This document shows, in pieces, positions 8,120 to 16,598 of a stretch of 64,000 bases of DNA. The stretch spans positions 2,678,621-2,742,620 of the forward strand of contig NZ_LMQR01000001.1 in assembly GCF_001424645.1 (NCBI RefSeq). The letters are read 5' to 3'. The position numbers and the translations under genes were made by a program. Position 1 is the stretch's first letter; the number at the start of each line of letters is the position of its first letter. The DNA comes from Frigoribacterium sp. Leaf415 (GTDB taxonomy: Bacteria > Actinomycetota > Actinomycetes > Actinomycetales > Microbacteriaceae). The notes under the pieces are model-generated. The model saw only the letters and a list, made by a program, of their open reading frames with translations. It had not been told where the DNA came from and did not search any database.

Positions 8120-8590
8120 ATGGCCGACGAACTCACCGACGAGGAGTGGGTCGTCTGGGACTCCTTCTACGTCATGAGACGACGTCTCGACCGTGCCCTC
8201 GAGGTCCGCCTGCAGAGCGATTCGGGCGTCTCCGCACCCGAGTACGAGATCCTCGTCGGCCTGGGCAGGAGCAGCGACCGACGCTCGCGCGTGCGCGACA
8301 TCGCCGAGCAGATCGGCTGGGAGAAGAGCCGGGTCAGCCACCAGGTCACGCGCATGGAACGCCGCGGGCTGGTGCGCCGCACCGAGTGCGCGTCCGATGC
8401 GCGCGGCACCTGGGTCGAACTGACGCCTGACGGCCGCCGGGCCATGCTCGCCGCCACCCGGGGCCACACGGCCGCGATCAAGAGGTACTTCGCCGACGTG
8501 CTCGGGGCGGACGCCGAGGTCGTCCAGGCGTTCTCGGGTCGCGTGCTCGAGGCGATCGGCACGGACGCGTCACCCGACCCGCACGGCTGA
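8120..8590 (+). CDS. MarR family transcriptional regulator
   Basis: The 156-aa protein has a winged helix-turn-helix at about residues 35-100, with the MarR wing signature VSHQVTRMERRGLVRRTECASDARGTWVELTPDGRR. It is preceded by a helix used for dimerisation (EEWVVWDSFYVMRRRLDRALEVRL). The ATG at 8120 is preferred over an in-frame upstream codon at 8090 because it sits 6 nt behind a -10 box. MarR proteins usually repress their own or a divergent gene in response to small aromatic or oxidising ligands. The divergent gene here is the PutA-like gene, 41 bp away, so a shared control region is possible. Confidence 0.9.
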   Translation: MADELTDEEWVVWDSFYVMRRRLDRALEVRLQSDSGVSAPEYEILVGLGRSSDRRSRVRDIAEQIGWEKSRVSHQVTRMERRGLVRRTECASDARGTWVELTPDGRRAMLAATRGHTAAIKRYFADVLGADAEVVQAFSGRVLEAIGTDASPDPHG

Positions 8591-8591
8591 C

Positions 8592-8626
8592 CCGCGCCTC
8601 CTCGGCGTCCCGTCGCGGAGGCGCGG
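8592..8626. terminator. Hairpin between convergent MarR and glycosylase genes
   Basis: CCGCGCCTCC (8592-8601) pairs perfectly with GGAGGCGCGG (8617-8626) around a 15-nt loop. It starts 2 bp after the MarR stop and lies before the convergent glycosylase gene end at 8648, so it may terminate from either side. Both arms are built from the dispersed word GAGGAGGCGCG. Confidence 0.55.
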
Positions 8627-8647
8627 CCACCTCGGCCGGCGACCGCG

Positions 8648-9610
8648 TCAGTGGAAGCGGTGGTCCTGGATGGTCATGCGCGGCCCGAACCTCGGCTTCG
8701 AGAACCCGCTGCCCGTGATCAGCCGCATGACGCGTTCACGGTGGCCACGCCACGGCTCGAGCAGCTCGAGCATGCCGTCGTCGTCGACGGGACGACCGAT
8801 GAGCGCCCACCCGACCACGGCGGGGAGGTGGTAGTCGCCCACGCTGGGGCTGTCGGGGTCGCCGTGCGCACGCTGGGTCGTCTCGGCGGCGGTCCAGACG
8901 CCCACGCCGGGGATCGACCGGAGGCGCGTCGCGACCTCGTCGCCACCCCGACCGACGGCGAGCGTGCGCTCGAGCGCGGGTGCCACCGCGCAGACCCTCA
9001 TGACGGTCGCCGACCGCTGCGGACCGACGCCCGCCTTGTGCCACTCCCAGCTCGGGATGCGACGCCAGCCCTGGGCGTCCGGCGGCACGACGAGCCCCTC
9101 GGGTGCCGGACCGGGCGCCGGCGTGCCGTGACGACGAACGAGTTGCCGCCACGCGCGCCAGGCCTCGACGCTCGTGACCTTCTGCTCGAGGATCGCCGGG
9201 ACGACGGCCTGCAGCACGAGGTTGGTACGCGTCAGGCGGAGCCCCGGCTGCCGCCGACGGGCGTCGGCGAGGAACGCGTTCGTCGTGACGTCGAGCCCCG
9301 ACCAGTCGTCACCGCGGCCGAGCAGCTCGGGCACGTGCTCGACCGCCCAGGCGGCACCCGGCCCCCACGCGTCGGCGCGGACGGACGAGGAGGCGCGACT
9401 CGCGGACACGCACAGCGTCGCCTCGCCTGCCGGGGTGCGCAGGGCGAGCCACGTCCGGTCGCCGTCGACCCGGAACGAGGGGTCACCCGAGCCGCGGCTC
9501 AGCGGCCGCAGGGTGGCCCGGACGTCGACCGGGCGTGCCGACGAGTAGACGGTGCCGAGCCGTCGGTCGTCCGCGTCGGGAGCGACGTCCGCGCGCTCGA
9601 GCTGGTCCAT
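8648..9610 (-). CDS. AlkA-type 3-methyladenine DNA glycosylase (HhH-GPD)
   Basis: The 320-aa protein has an N-terminal AlkA-like domain (about 1-110) and a C-terminal HhH-GPD glycosylase domain. The hairpin SIPGVGVWTAAETTQRAHG and the following SVGDYHLP carry the Gly-Val-Gly helix-hairpin-helix and the catalytic Asp of the GPD segment. Such enzymes excise alkylated purines as the first step of base excision repair. The ATG at 9610 is chosen because a TACGAT box lies 6 nt upstream; the frame stays open further upstream without homology. One copy of the R-A-S-S word lies near residue 80. It converges with MarR and diverges from the sugar transferase gene. Confidence 0.85.
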   Translation of the reverse strand: MDQLERADVAPDADDRRLGTVYSSARPVDVRATLRPLSRGSGDPSFRVDGDRTWLALRTPAGEATLCVSASRASSSVRADAWGPGAAWAVEHVPELLGRGDDWSGLDVTTNAFLADARRRQPGLRLTRTNLVLQAVVPAILEQKVTSVEAWRAWRQLVRRHGTPAPGPAPEGLVVPPDAQGWRRIPSWEWHKAGVGPQRSATVMRVCAVAPALERTLAVGRGGDEVATRLRSIPGVGVWTAAETTQRAHGDPDSPSVGDYHLPAVVGWALIGRPVDDDGMLELLEPWRGHRERVMRLITGSGFSKPRFGPRMTIQDHRFH

Positions 9611-9616
9611 GTCGCG

Positions 9617-9622
9617 ATCGTA
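9617..9622 (-). promoter_or_regulatory. -10 box TACGAT, leaderless start of the glycosylase gene
   Basis: On the minus strand TACGAT (9622 to 9617) ends 6 nt before the ATG at 9610. Confidence 0.55.
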
Positions 9623-9645
9623 GACGCTCCTGCCGACAACCCCTC

Positions 9646-9675
9646 TTGCGTCATTGCTCATTTCTGTGTGATATT
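9646..9675 (+). promoter_or_regulatory. Promoter of the sugar transferase-LCP unit
   Basis: In an AT-rich island TTGCGT (9646-9651) and GATATT (9670-9675) are 18 bp apart; TATTTT at 9672-9677 is an alternative -10. A leader of about 50 nt precedes the ATG at 9732. Confidence 0.5.
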
Positions 9676-9731
9676 TTATGCGTCGGCCGTTCGCCGCCCG
9701 CGCATGAGACGAGAGACACCGAGCAGACCCG

Positions 9732-10469
9732 ATGACGATCACCACGAGACCCCTGTCCGCCCCCTCGGGCACCCGCATCCCCTCCTCCGCGCCCGGCCGA
9801 CCGAACCGCCACCACCAGGGCGACGCCCATGGTCCGGACGTCGCCCCGACGACTCCCCCCGTCCGCCGGGCCGCCGCTCGTCGGGCCAAGCGGGCGATCG
9901 ACGTCGTCGGGGCCCTCGCCGCGCTGACCACCCTCGCTCCGGCGCTCGCCCTCGTCGCCCTGGCGGTGCGGCTCGACAGCCGGGGCCCGGTCTTCTACCG
10001 CCAAGAACGCTGTGGCCTCGACGGCCAGACCTTCGAGATGCTGAAGTTCCGGTCGATGCAGGACTCCGCTCGGGCCGTCACGATCCTCCCCGAGACGAAC
10101 GACGCCGACGGGCCGCTCTTCAAGCTCCGCGCCGATCCTCGAGTGACCCGGGTCGGCCGCGTGCTCCGCAGGCACTCGCTCGACGAACTGCCGCAGCTGG
10201 TCAACGTGCTGCGGGGCGAGATGAGCCTGGTCGGGCCGCGCCCGGCCCTGCCGAGAGAGGTCGCCCAGTACTGCAGCCGCGCCCGTGAGCGGTTGACGGT
10301 GCTGCCCGGGCTGACCGGGCCGTGGCAGGTCGGCGGTCGCTCCGACCTCGACTGGGACGCCGGGCTCGACCTCGATCTCGGCTACGTCCACGACTGGACG
10401 CCGACGACCGATGCGCGGCTGCTCGTCCAGACCGTCGGTGCCGTCGTCCGACCCTCCGGCGCCTACTGA
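9732..10469 (+). CDS. Bacterial sugar transferase (polyprenyl-phosphate glycosyl-1-phosphate transferase)
   Basis: The 245-aa protein holds only the catalytic part of the WcaJ/PglC-like family. One membrane helix (about 57-78, AIDVVGALAALTTLAPALALVAL) is followed by RLDSRGPVFYRQERCGLDGQTFEMLKFRSM, then RRHSLDELPQLVNVLRGEMSLVGPRPALP, and the end motif LPGLTGPWQVGGRS. These are the hallmark segments of phosphoglycosyl transferases that load the first sugar phosphate onto undecaprenyl phosphate for exopolysaccharide or wall glycan synthesis. The long N-terminal multi-helix part of WcaJ is absent. The next gene, 61 bp downstream, is an LCP ligase, so the pair likely acts on one envelope polymer. 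Confidence 0.88.
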   Translation: MTITTRPLSAPSGTRIPSSAPGRPNRHHQGDAHGPDVAPTTPPVRRAAARRAKRAIDVVGALAALTTLAPALALVALAVRLDSRGPVFYRQERCGLDGQTFEMLKFRSMQDSARAVTILPETNDADGPLFKLRADPRVTRVGRVLRRHSLDELPQLVNVLRGEMSLVGPRPALPREVAQYCSRARERLTVLPGLTGPWQVGGRSDLDWDAGLDLDLGYVHDWTPTTDARLLVQTVGAVVRPSGAY

Positions 10470-10530
10470 ACGAGACGCGGCACGCGTCCCCGAACCCGAT
10501 CGCCGACCAGCCCTCCGACGCGGAGCCACC

Positions 10531-11541
10531 ATGACCGACCACCGTGCCCGCAGACGACGTCGATCGTTCTTCCGACGTCATCGCCTCGCCATGACGAGCC
10601 TGCTCGTGCTGACCGGCCTCGTGATCGCAGGGGGTGGGGCCCTCGCGATCTTCGGTGTCACGACGATCCGATCGGCCGAGAACGCACTCGACGACGTCGG
10701 CGCCCTGACCGACTACGCCGGCCGTCCCGCCCCCGCACCCGACGGGTCGGTGAACCTGCTGCTCCTCGGGTCGGACAGCCGCGCACCCGTCGACGAACTC
10801 GATCTCGCCGACTCGGGGCCACAACGGGCGGACACGATCATGGTCGCCCACATCGCCGCGGACCGTCACTCCGTCGACCTGATGTCGATCCCTCGTGACA
10901 CCTGGGTCGAGGTGCCGGGCCACGGCCCGGCGAAGATCAACGCCGCCCTGGCCTGGGGCGGTGTCCCCCTCCAGACGCGGACGGTCGAGGCGTTGACGGG
11001 CGCCCGCATCGACCACGCCGCCGTCGTCGACTTCGGCGGCGTCGAATCGATCGTCTCGACGCTCGGAGCCGTGACCGTGCAGAACGAGGTGGAGTTCCGT
11101 CGAGGGGACCGCGTCTTCGCCGAGGGGTCCATCACGCTGGACGGTCCGAGCGCGCTCGAGTTCGTGCGCGAGCGGTACGCCTTCGCCGACGGCGACTTCC
11201 AGCGCATGCGCAACCAACAAGCTCTGGTCGCCGGCATCGCCGACCGTCTGGTGAGCACACGCACCCTGACCGACCCGGCGCGCGTCTCGGCCTTCGTCGA
11301 GACCTCCGCCGGTCACGTCGGCGTGGACAGCTCGTGGACCACGGGCGACATGATCGGCCTCGGCCTCTCGTTGAGGCAGCTCCGACCGGCCGACGTGACG
11401 TCGTTGACGATGCCCGTCTCGGGCACCGGCACGTCGCCGGACGGGCAGTCGATCGTCGTCGTCGACGACCCGATGCTCGACGACCTCCGCCGCGCGTTCG
11501 CCGACGACGACCTGGGGACGCTCAGCCCCCCTGCGGGCTGA
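10531..11541 (+). CDS. LytR-CpsA-Psr (LCP) family glycopolymer ligase
   Basis: The 336-aa protein has an arginine-rich cytoplasmic tail, one membrane helix (about 20-42, MTSLLVLTGLVIAGGGALAIFG) and an external LCP domain from about residue 70. Family motifs are NLLLLGSDSR, RADTIMVAHI, MSIPRDTWVEVPG, KINAALAWGG and REAL-like arginines in EFVRERYAFADGDFQRMRNQQ. LCP enzymes attach teichoic acids, arabinogalactan or capsules to peptidoglycan from lipid-linked donors. The ATG at 10531 has GGAG 5 nt upstream. It follows the sugar transferase gene on the same strand. Its last 20 bp overlap the convergent GntR gene. Confidence 0.92.
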   Translation: MTDHRARRRRRSFFRRHRLAMTSLLVLTGLVIAGGGALAIFGVTTIRSAENALDDVGALTDYAGRPAPAPDGSVNLLLLGSDSRAPVDELDLADSGPQRADTIMVAHIAADRHSVDLMSIPRDTWVEVPGHGPAKINAALAWGGVPLQTRTVEALTGARIDHAAVVDFGGVESIVSTLGAVTVQNEVEFRRGDRVFAEGSITLDGPSALEFVRERYAFADGDFQRMRNQQALVAGIADRLVSTRTLTDPARVSAFVETSAGHVGVDSSWTTGDMIGLGLSLRQLRPADVTSLTMPVSGTGTSPDGQSIVVVDDPMLDDLRRAFADDDLGTLSPPAG

Positions 11542-12910
11542 GCGAGCGGATCAGGGCTGCCGCGGCAGGGCCCAAGCCGCCGCCCGGCGCGTCGGGCGAC
11601 GCGCATGCGGCACTCGAGAACGTCCGCCACGAGCCCGGTGGCAGTCCGAAGCCGCACGAGATCAGGCCGTGGGCGAGACGAGGCTCGAGGATGTCGAGCT
11701 CGCGCGACAGCGCCGGTGATCCGTGCACCGAAGCGAGTCGCCTGATCGTGGCGCCGAGGCAGGTCACCGTCGTCAGGGTCGCCGGGGACCCCTCGGACCT
11801 CGTCGCGACGGGAAGCAGACGGCTCGTCGCCGCCGCGATCTCGGCCCTGTCGGCGCGACGGTTCGTCGAATGCCGATCGGCCGACCACGACACGAGTCGT
11901 GCGTACAGATCGCGGGCCGCGACGACGTCGGCGACGTCGGGGCGAGCGACCCGCGTGTAGCGGTTCGGAGCCATGTCGACGAGCCCCCTCTCGTCCAGCC
12001 GCTCGAGAGCGAAGCGGATGGGCGTCCGCGAGACGCCCAACCAGGTGGTGAGTTCGTCGTCGGCGAGCCTCTCGTCGGGCACCAGGGTGCCGTCCAGGAT
12101 CGCGACCAGGATCATGCGGTAGACGTCGTCGCTGAGGCGTGGTCGGACGAGGGTCGCACGGGCACTCGCCCTCGCGACGTCGTTGCCCCGGGCGAGGACG
12201 CCACGGCCCTCGGTGGTGGCGGAGGCCTCGCACGAGTCCGACGGCCCGGCCCGCTGGACGTCGGGCGGGACGAGCCGCGAGGTGACCCGGGCACACGCCG
12301 CGGCCGCGGCGTCGACCAGCCCGCTGCCGAGCGCGCGGCGAACGTCGACGAGCTCGTCGGCGACGACACCGAGGTCGTCGGCGGAAAGCTCTCGGAGATG
12401 GAGACGCAAGGGCAGCGACAGGCGTTGCGCGTGCCGGACGACGAGGCGGCCGAACGGGTGGTCGTCGACGGCCGACCACACCGCCGCCCAGGAGTCACCG
12501 ACCCCCTCGACGGAACCGTCCGCCGACGACGAACAGGCGCGGCTGGCATCGACGAGGCCCGTCAGGCGACGCCCGAGCTCGGATCGTTCGTCGAGGCCCG
12601 CCGAGGCCACGACGGCCGCCAGCAGAGCGCACCCCACCGCCAGGAGATCGACGGCGACCTCGCGGCGAGGGACCGTGACGCTCGTCGCCCGCCTGGCCGA
12701 TGTCTCGGCCAGCTGCACCTGCTCGAGCTTCGCGATGGCGACACGGATGGGCGTCCGCGAGACACCGAGCCACGTCTCGCACTCGGCGTCCCGCAGACGT
12801 TCACCCGGTCGCAGCGTGCCGTCGAGGATCGCCCCGACGAGGTGCTCGAAGACGGCGTCTTTCTGCAGGCGCCGAGGGATGACCGGGCGGGCGGGAGTGG
12901 GGACGGGCAT
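11522..12910 (-). CDS. GntR-type regulator with two winged-helix domains in one chain
   Basis: The 462-aa protein carries two full GntR-like units. The first winged helix covers about residues 12-75 (FEHLVGAILDGTLRPGERL, WLGVSRTPIRVAIAKLEQ). The second covers about 245-310 (YRMILVAILDGTLVPDERL, WLGVSRTPIRFALERLDERGLV). Each is followed by a helical region of about 150 residues that could be a ligand or dimer domain. The shared WLGVSRTPIR core shows an internal duplication and matches the single-domain GntR at 19703. Normal GntR proteins are about 230 aa and dimerise; this one could form the dimer within one chain. The start ATG at 12910 has AAAGG upstream. A palindrome lies ahead of it (12953-12966). 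No target can be named. Confidence 0.85.
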   Translation of the reverse strand: MPVPTPARPVIPRRLQKDAVFEHLVGAILDGTLRPGERLRDAECETWLGVSRTPIRVAIAKLEQVQLAETSARRATSVTVPRREVAVDLLAVGCALLAAVVASAGLDERSELGRRLTGLVDASRACSSSADGSVEGVGDSWAAVWSAVDDHPFGRLVVRHAQRLSLPLRLHLRELSADDLGVVADELVDVRRALGSGLVDAAAAACARVTSRLVPPDVQRAGPSDSCEASATTEGRGVLARGNDVARASARATLVRPRLSDDVYRMILVAILDGTLVPDERLADDELTTWLGVSRTPIRFALERLDERGLVDMAPNRYTRVARPDVADVVAARDLYARLVSWSADRHSTNRRADRAEIAAATSRLLPVATRSEGSPATLTTVTCLGATIRRLASVHGSPALSRELDILEPRLAHGLISCGFGLPPGSWRTFSSAACASPDAPGGGLGPAAAALIRSLSPQGG

Positions 12911-12952
12911 CGTCGCCTTTCGTCGATGTCTGGCATTCCAGGCATCAGCATA

Positions 12953-12966
12953 AGGCATACATGCCT
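12953..12966. promoter_or_regulatory. Palindromic site upstream of the two-domain GntR gene
   Basis: AGGCAT-AC-ATGCCT (14 bp) lies between the divergent GntR and TrhO genes, and two further GGCAT half sites lie at about 12932-12945. GntR proteins often bind such spaced half sites near their own gene, and one chain with two winged helices could suit this array. Confidence 0.45.
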
Positions 12967-12997
12967 CAGGCGTACGGCGCTCCCGAAGGCTCGCCCG

Positions 12998-13003
12998 TAG
13001 GAT
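12998..13003 (+). promoter_or_regulatory. -10 box TAGGAT, leaderless start of trhO
   Basis: TAGGAT ends 6 nt before the GTG at 13010. The same TAGGAT-N6-GTG arrangement precedes hemA and nucS. Confidence 0.65.
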
Positions 13004-13009
13004 CTCCTG

Positions 13010-13903
13010 GTGGCGACCCCGAAGATCGTTCTGTTCTATGCCTTCACCCCGCTGGGCGATCCCGAGGCGATGCGTCTCTGGCAGCGCGACCTCGCCGAGT
13101 CCCTCCACCTGCGCGGGCGCGTGCTCGTGTCCCACCAGGGCCTCAACGGCACGCTCGGCGGCGACCTGCCCGACGTCAAGCGGTGGCTCAAGAAGACCCG
13201 GCAGCATCCGGCCCTGGCCGGGCTCGACGTGAAATGGGCCGAGGGCAGGGGTGACGACTTCCCCCGCCTGTCGGTCAAGGTGCGCGACGAGATCGTGACC
13301 TTCGGCGCCCCCGACGAACTGCAGGTCGACGAGTCCGGCGTGGTGGGCACGGGCGAGCGGCTCTCCCCCGACGAACTCCACGAACTCGTCGAGCGCGAGC
13401 AGGTCACCTTCTTCGACGGACGCAACGAGTACGAGTCGCGCATCGGCCGGTTCCGAGGCGCCGTGGTGCCCGACGTGGCCACCACCCGCGACTTCGTGGC
13501 CGAACTCGACAGCGGGCGCTACGACCACCTCAAGGACGAGCCCGTCGTCACCTACTGCACGGGTGGCGTGCGCTGCGAGGTGCTGTCGTCCCTCATGACG
13601 GCCCGCGGTTTCTCGCGGGTCTACCAACTCGACGGCGGTGTCGTGCGGTACGGCGAGCGCTTCGGCGACGACGGCCTGTGGGACGGTTCGCTCTACGTCT
13701 TCGACGGTCGCGGCTCGGTCGAGTTCAGCGACCACGCGGCCGTGATCGGTCGTTGCGAGGTCTGCGGCACCGCGACCAGTCGCATGCAGAACTGCGTCGA
13801 CGTGCAGTGCCGAGAGCAACTGGTCGCCTGCGAGGGGTGCGGCGCACGAGGCGACGTGACCTGCGACCGGCACCGCGCCTCCTCGGCGGTGACCGCCGGC
13901 TGA
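13010..13903 (+). CDS. trhO: tRNA uridine(34) hydroxylase, rhodanese family
   Basis: The 297-aa protein matches the TrhO/YceA family. An N-terminal acylphosphatase-like domain (about 1-95, with [11 protein letters not shown]) precedes a rhodanese domain (about 120-225) with active-site loop YCTGGVRCE, followed by a cysteine-rich tail ([26 protein letters not shown]) that may bind zinc. TrhO uses oxygen to hydroxylate U34 of certain tRNAs, the first step to 5-methoxyuridine-type wobble bases. Start GTG and promoter are typical of a leaderless message. The last residues ([10 protein letters not shown]) come from the dispersed R-A-S-S word. Confidence 0.9.
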   Translation: MATPKIVLFYAFTPLGDPEAMRLWQRDLAESLHLRGRVLVSHQGLNGTLGGDLPDVKRWLKKTRQHPALAGLDVKWAEGRGDDFPRLSVKVRDEIVTFGAPDELQVDESGVVGTGERLSPDELHELVEREQVTFFDGRNEYESRIGRFRGAVVPDVATTRDFVAELDSGRYDHLKDEPVVTYCTGGVRCEVLSSLMTARGFSRVYQLDGGVVRYGERFGDDGLWDGSLYVFDGRGSVEFSDHAAVIGRCEVCGTATSRMQNCVDVQCREQLVACEGCGARGDVTCDRHRASSAVTAG

Positions 13904-13964
13904 CCATCGGCGCGGTGACCGTCGACGTGCCTCCGGCGCTGTGACCGTCCTCGAGCCTCCGGCG

Positions 13965-13970
13965 TAGGGT
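13965..13970 (+). promoter_or_regulatory. -10 box TAGGGT, probable leaderless start
   Basis: TAGGGT ends 7 nt before the ATG at 13978 of the PPOX-fold gene. Confidence 0.5.
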
Positions 13971-13977
13971 CCCCGGC

Positions 13978-14463
13978 ATGACTGAGACCAACGACACCAA
14001 GAAGATCGGCGAGGTCCTCGACGCGGGCCGCATCGGCATCCTCACCACGCAGAGCAGCCACGGCCACCTCGTGAGCCGGCCCCTCGCGCTCGTCGACCGC
14101 GACTTCGACGGCAAGGTGTACTTCTTCACGCGCGACCCCTCTCCGAAGGTCGACGACGTCAAGGCGCACCCCCAGGTGAACGTGGCCGTCGAGACCGGAA
14201 AGGGCTACCTGTCGCTCGCGGGCCGGGCGTCGATCGTCAAGGACTCCGCGCTCGTCGACGAACTGTGGACGACCGGCGCCGAGGCCTGGTTCGACCAGGG
14301 CCGCGACGACCCGAGCGTCGCCCTCCTCGAGGTCGACGTCGACACGGCCGAGTACTGGATCAGCAACGAGCCGAAGGCCGTCACCCTCTTCAAGTACGCC
14401 AAGGCGGCCGTCACCGGCGGGCACCCGAAGAACGTCGCCGACACGGGCACCGTCTCGCTCTAG
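13978..14463 (+). CDS. Pyridoxamine 5'-phosphate oxidase-fold protein (general stress protein 26 type)
   Basis: The 161-aa protein has the split-barrel flavin reductase fold: IGEVLDAGRIGILTTQSSHGHLVSRPLALV, DGKVYFFTRDPSPKVDDV, VNVAVETGKGYLSLAGRASIVKD and EYWISNEPKAVTLFKY. Members bind FMN, FAD, F420 or heme and often respond to stress; the cofactor here cannot be read from sequence. It is a lone gene, with a large hairpin 10 bp after its stop. Confidence 0.85.
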   Translation: MTETNDTKKIGEVLDAGRIGILTTQSSHGHLVSRPLALVDRDFDGKVYFFTRDPSPKVDDVKAHPQVNVAVETGKGYLSLAGRASIVKDSALVDELWTTGAEAWFDQGRDDPSVALLEVDVDTAEYWISNEPKAVTLFKYAKAAVTGGHPKNVADTGTVSL

Positions 14464-14473
14464 CCGAGGAGGC

Positions 14474-14506
14474 GCGGCGCGGGTCGTCCACGACGGCCCG
14501 CGCCGC
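14474..14506. terminator. 15-bp hairpin between convergent PPOX and DUF4190 genes
   Basis: Bases 14474-14488 pair with 14492-14506 along 15 positions (one G-T pair), leaving a 3-nt loop CAC. It directly follows a GAGGAGGCGCG copy (14466-14476). Position and strength fit a bidirectional terminator without a U tract. Confidence 0.65.
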
Positions 14507-14562
14507 CGACTTCCCGCGTCCGGTGTCGGCCCGCGTCGGGCACCGGCCGGGGGCCGCCCGGG

Positions 14563-15246
14563 TCACTCGCAGGTGACGGTCTGGCCGTTGGCGTTCACGT
14601 AGTCGCCGGGCCCGAGCTGGGCGCACGCCGTCGCGAGTTGCGAGAAGTAGTCGAGTGCCGCGATGGCGTACGCGAGGCCCAGGACGATGAAAATCGAGGC
14701 GATCACCATGCCGGTCAGGGCGAGGGTGGCCGGCCGACCGGCGGACCGGGCGCGTCGCGCGGCCACGATGCCGAAGACCAGGCCGAGGGGCGCGAAGAAG
14801 ACGCCGAAGACGATCGACGCGATCGCGAGACCGCGACCCTCGTCGTCGGTGCGGGGCGGCGCCGACGACCAGTCGTCGTCGGCGGGGAAGAAGTACGAGC
14901 CGAGGCCGGCGTTCTCGGGCCGGGCGTCGGTCGTGGACCCGGTGGCCTGTGCGGCCCCGGGGGCCGGCGCCCAGACCTGACGACCGTCGGAGTCCCACGT
15001 GGCCGCGGCGGTCTGCTGGACGCCGGGCTGCTGCCCGCCCGCCTGGGGGAAGAACGCCTGCTGAGCGACGGGCTGCTGCGGGGCACCGGAGTGGTCGAAC
15101 GGCCAGCCGTGGTCGGCCGCGGCCGCCTCGGGGTGCACCGGCCGAGGGGGGCCGAACGGGAACTCGCCCCGGTCGGGCTCTGTCGGCGTCGGCCGGGCGA
15201 AGCGTGCCCACGGCGACGGCGGACGCCCCGGCTGCTCGTTGCTCAT
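14563..15246 (-). CDS. DUF4190 domain-containing membrane protein
   Basis: The 227-aa protein has a long proline/glutamine-rich N-terminal half (to about 150) and a C-terminal DUF4190-type pair of helices: LAIASIVFGVFFAPLGLVFGIVAARRAR and LALTGMVIASIFIVLGLAYAIAALDYF. It ends in a short extracytoplasmic tail with two cysteines. The function of the domain is unknown. The ATG at 15246 is preferred over upstream codons because a TACCCT box lies 7 nt before it and the upstream residues are unlike a protein. Confidence 0.8.
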   Translation of the reverse strand: MSNEQPGRPPSPWARFARPTPTEPDRGEFPFGPPRPVHPEAAAADHGWPFDHSGAPQQPVAQQAFFPQAGGQQPGVQQTAAATWDSDGRQVWAPAPGAAQATGSTTDARPENAGLGSYFFPADDDWSSAPPRTDDEGRGLAIASIVFGVFFAPLGLVFGIVAARRARSAGRPATLALTGMVIASIFIVLGLAYAIAALDYFSQLATACAQLGPGDYVNANGQTVTCE

Positions 15247-15253
15247 GCAGGCG

Positions 15254-15259
15254 AGGGTA
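15254..15259 (-). promoter_or_regulatory. -10 box TACCCT, probable leaderless start of the DUF4190 gene
   Basis: On the minus strand TACCCT (15259 to 15254) ends 7 nt before the ATG at 15246. Confidence 0.5.
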
Positions 15260-15389
15260 GTACGGCCGCCTGCGCGACCGGGCAGGGGGGCGACCGGCCC
15301 CGTGGACAGGTGCCGCGCCTCCTCGTGGTCCATGATGGGTCTCGACCTCGGCCCGTCGATCGGGCCCTTCGATGCGATGGAGCCCCTCG

Positions 15390-16415
15390 ATGCGAATCGG
15401 AATCCTCACCAGCGGTGGCGACTGCCCCGGTCTCAACGCGGTCATCCGCGGCGCCGTGCTCAAGGGCACGCAGATCCACGGACAAGAGTTCGTCGGTTTC
15501 CGCGACGGCTGGCGCGGGGTCGTCGACGGCGACGTGATGCCCCTCACCCGCAAAGAGATCCAGGGCATCGCGAAGCAGGGCGGCACGATCCTCGGGACGA
15601 GTCGCACGAACCCGTTCGAGGGCGACGGCGGCGTCGACCGCATCGCCGAGAACATGGAGCGCTTCGGCATCGACGCCATGATCGCCATCGGCGGCGAGGG
15701 CACCCTGGCCGCGGCCAAGCGGCTGACGGACGCCGGGCTCAAGATCGTCGGCGTGCCCAAGACCGTCGACAACGACCTCGGCGCGACCGACTACACCTTC
15801 GGCTTCGACACCGCGGTCCAGATCGCCACCGACGCCATGGACCGCCTGCGCACCACGGGCGACTCGCACAGCCGCTGCATGGTCGCCGAGGTCATGGGCC
15901 GGCACGTGGGGTGGATCGCCCTCCACTCGGGCATGGCTGCGGGTGCCCACGCGATCCTCATCCCCGAGCAGGCGACGAGCATGGACCAGATCGTCGAGTG
16001 GGTTCAGTCGGCCTACGACCGGGGGCGCGCACCGCTGGTGGTCGTCGCCGAGGGCTTCGTGCCCGACCACGAGAGCGACGTGCACTCCGAGCGCGGCCTG
16101 GACGCCTTCGGCCGCCCGCGCCTCGGCGGCATCGGCGAGCGCCTCGCCCCCGTCATCGAGGAGCGCACGGGCATCGAGACCCGCGCCACGACGCTGGGGC
16201 ACATCCAGCGCGGCGGTACGCCCACGTCCTACGACCGCGTGCTCGCCACGCGACTCGGCATGGCGGCGAGCGACGCGGTGGTCGAGGGACGCTGGGGTCG
16301 CATGGTCGCCCTGCGCGGCACCGAGATCGTCCACGTCTCGTTCGAGGAGGCCCTCGACAGCCTCAAGGTCGTCCCGCAGAACCGCTACGACGAGGCCGCG
16401 ATCCTCTTCGGCTGA
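15390..16415 (+). CDS. pfkA: 6-phosphofructokinase (ATP-type)
   Basis: The 341-aa enzyme phosphorylates fructose 6-phosphate in glycolysis. Motifs run in family order: MRIGILTSGGDCPGLNAVIRG, GGEGTL, the catalytic loop PKTVDNDL, MVAEVMGRHVGWIAL and GHIQRGGTPTSYDR. The Gly in GGEG, where pyrophosphate-dependent enzymes carry Asp, argues for ATP as donor; PKTVDND is the version found in actinobacterial group III enzymes. The ATG at 15390 begins exactly at the conserved MRIGIL; an in-frame ATG at 15372 adds six residues. One GAGGAGGCGCG copy lies upstream at 15314-15324. Confidence 0.95.
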   Translation: MRIGILTSGGDCPGLNAVIRGAVLKGTQIHGQEFVGFRDGWRGVVDGDVMPLTRKEIQGIAKQGGTILGTSRTNPFEGDGGVDRIAENMERFGIDAMIAIGGEGTLAAAKRLTDAGLKIVGVPKTVDNDLGATDYTFGFDTAVQIATDAMDRLRTTGDSHSRCMVAEVMGRHVGWIALHSGMAAGAHAILIPEQATSMDQIVEWVQSAYDRGRAPLVVVAEGFVPDHESDVHSERGLDAFGRPRLGGIGERLAPVIEERTGIETRATTLGHIQRGGTPTSYDRVLATRLGMAASDAVVEGRWGRMVALRGTEIVHVSFEEALDSLKVVPQNRYDEAAILFG

Positions 16416-16430
16416 CGGGAGCGGGGGCGG

Positions 16431-16488
16431 GCAGGTCGTGGGCGGGGCAGCCAGGTCGTGGGCAGGGGCGGGCAAGTCGTGGGCGGGG
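16431..16488 (+). repeat. Three imperfect ~20-bp tandem repeats after pfkA
   Basis: The core AGGTCGTGGGC (third copy AAGTCGTGGGC) with G-rich flanks occurs at 16431-16447, 16450-16468 and 16472-16488. The rest of the 183-bp gap to the next gene shows nothing clear beyond a weak -10 (CAGGCT, 16587-16592). Confidence 0.75.
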
Positions 16489-16598
16489 TCCCCGTGGACC
16501 CGTCGTCGGCTCGTCCCCAGGGCCGGCCACCTCGTCGTCACCCCCGGGTCCGTCGCGCAGGCGATGTGCACCCGGCCGGACTCTGACAGGCTCGGCAC

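Noticed and set aside
15390..16415. Pyrophosphate-dependent phosphofructokinase
   Set aside because: PKTVDND occurs in both types, but the GGEG glycine in place of Asp favours ATP.
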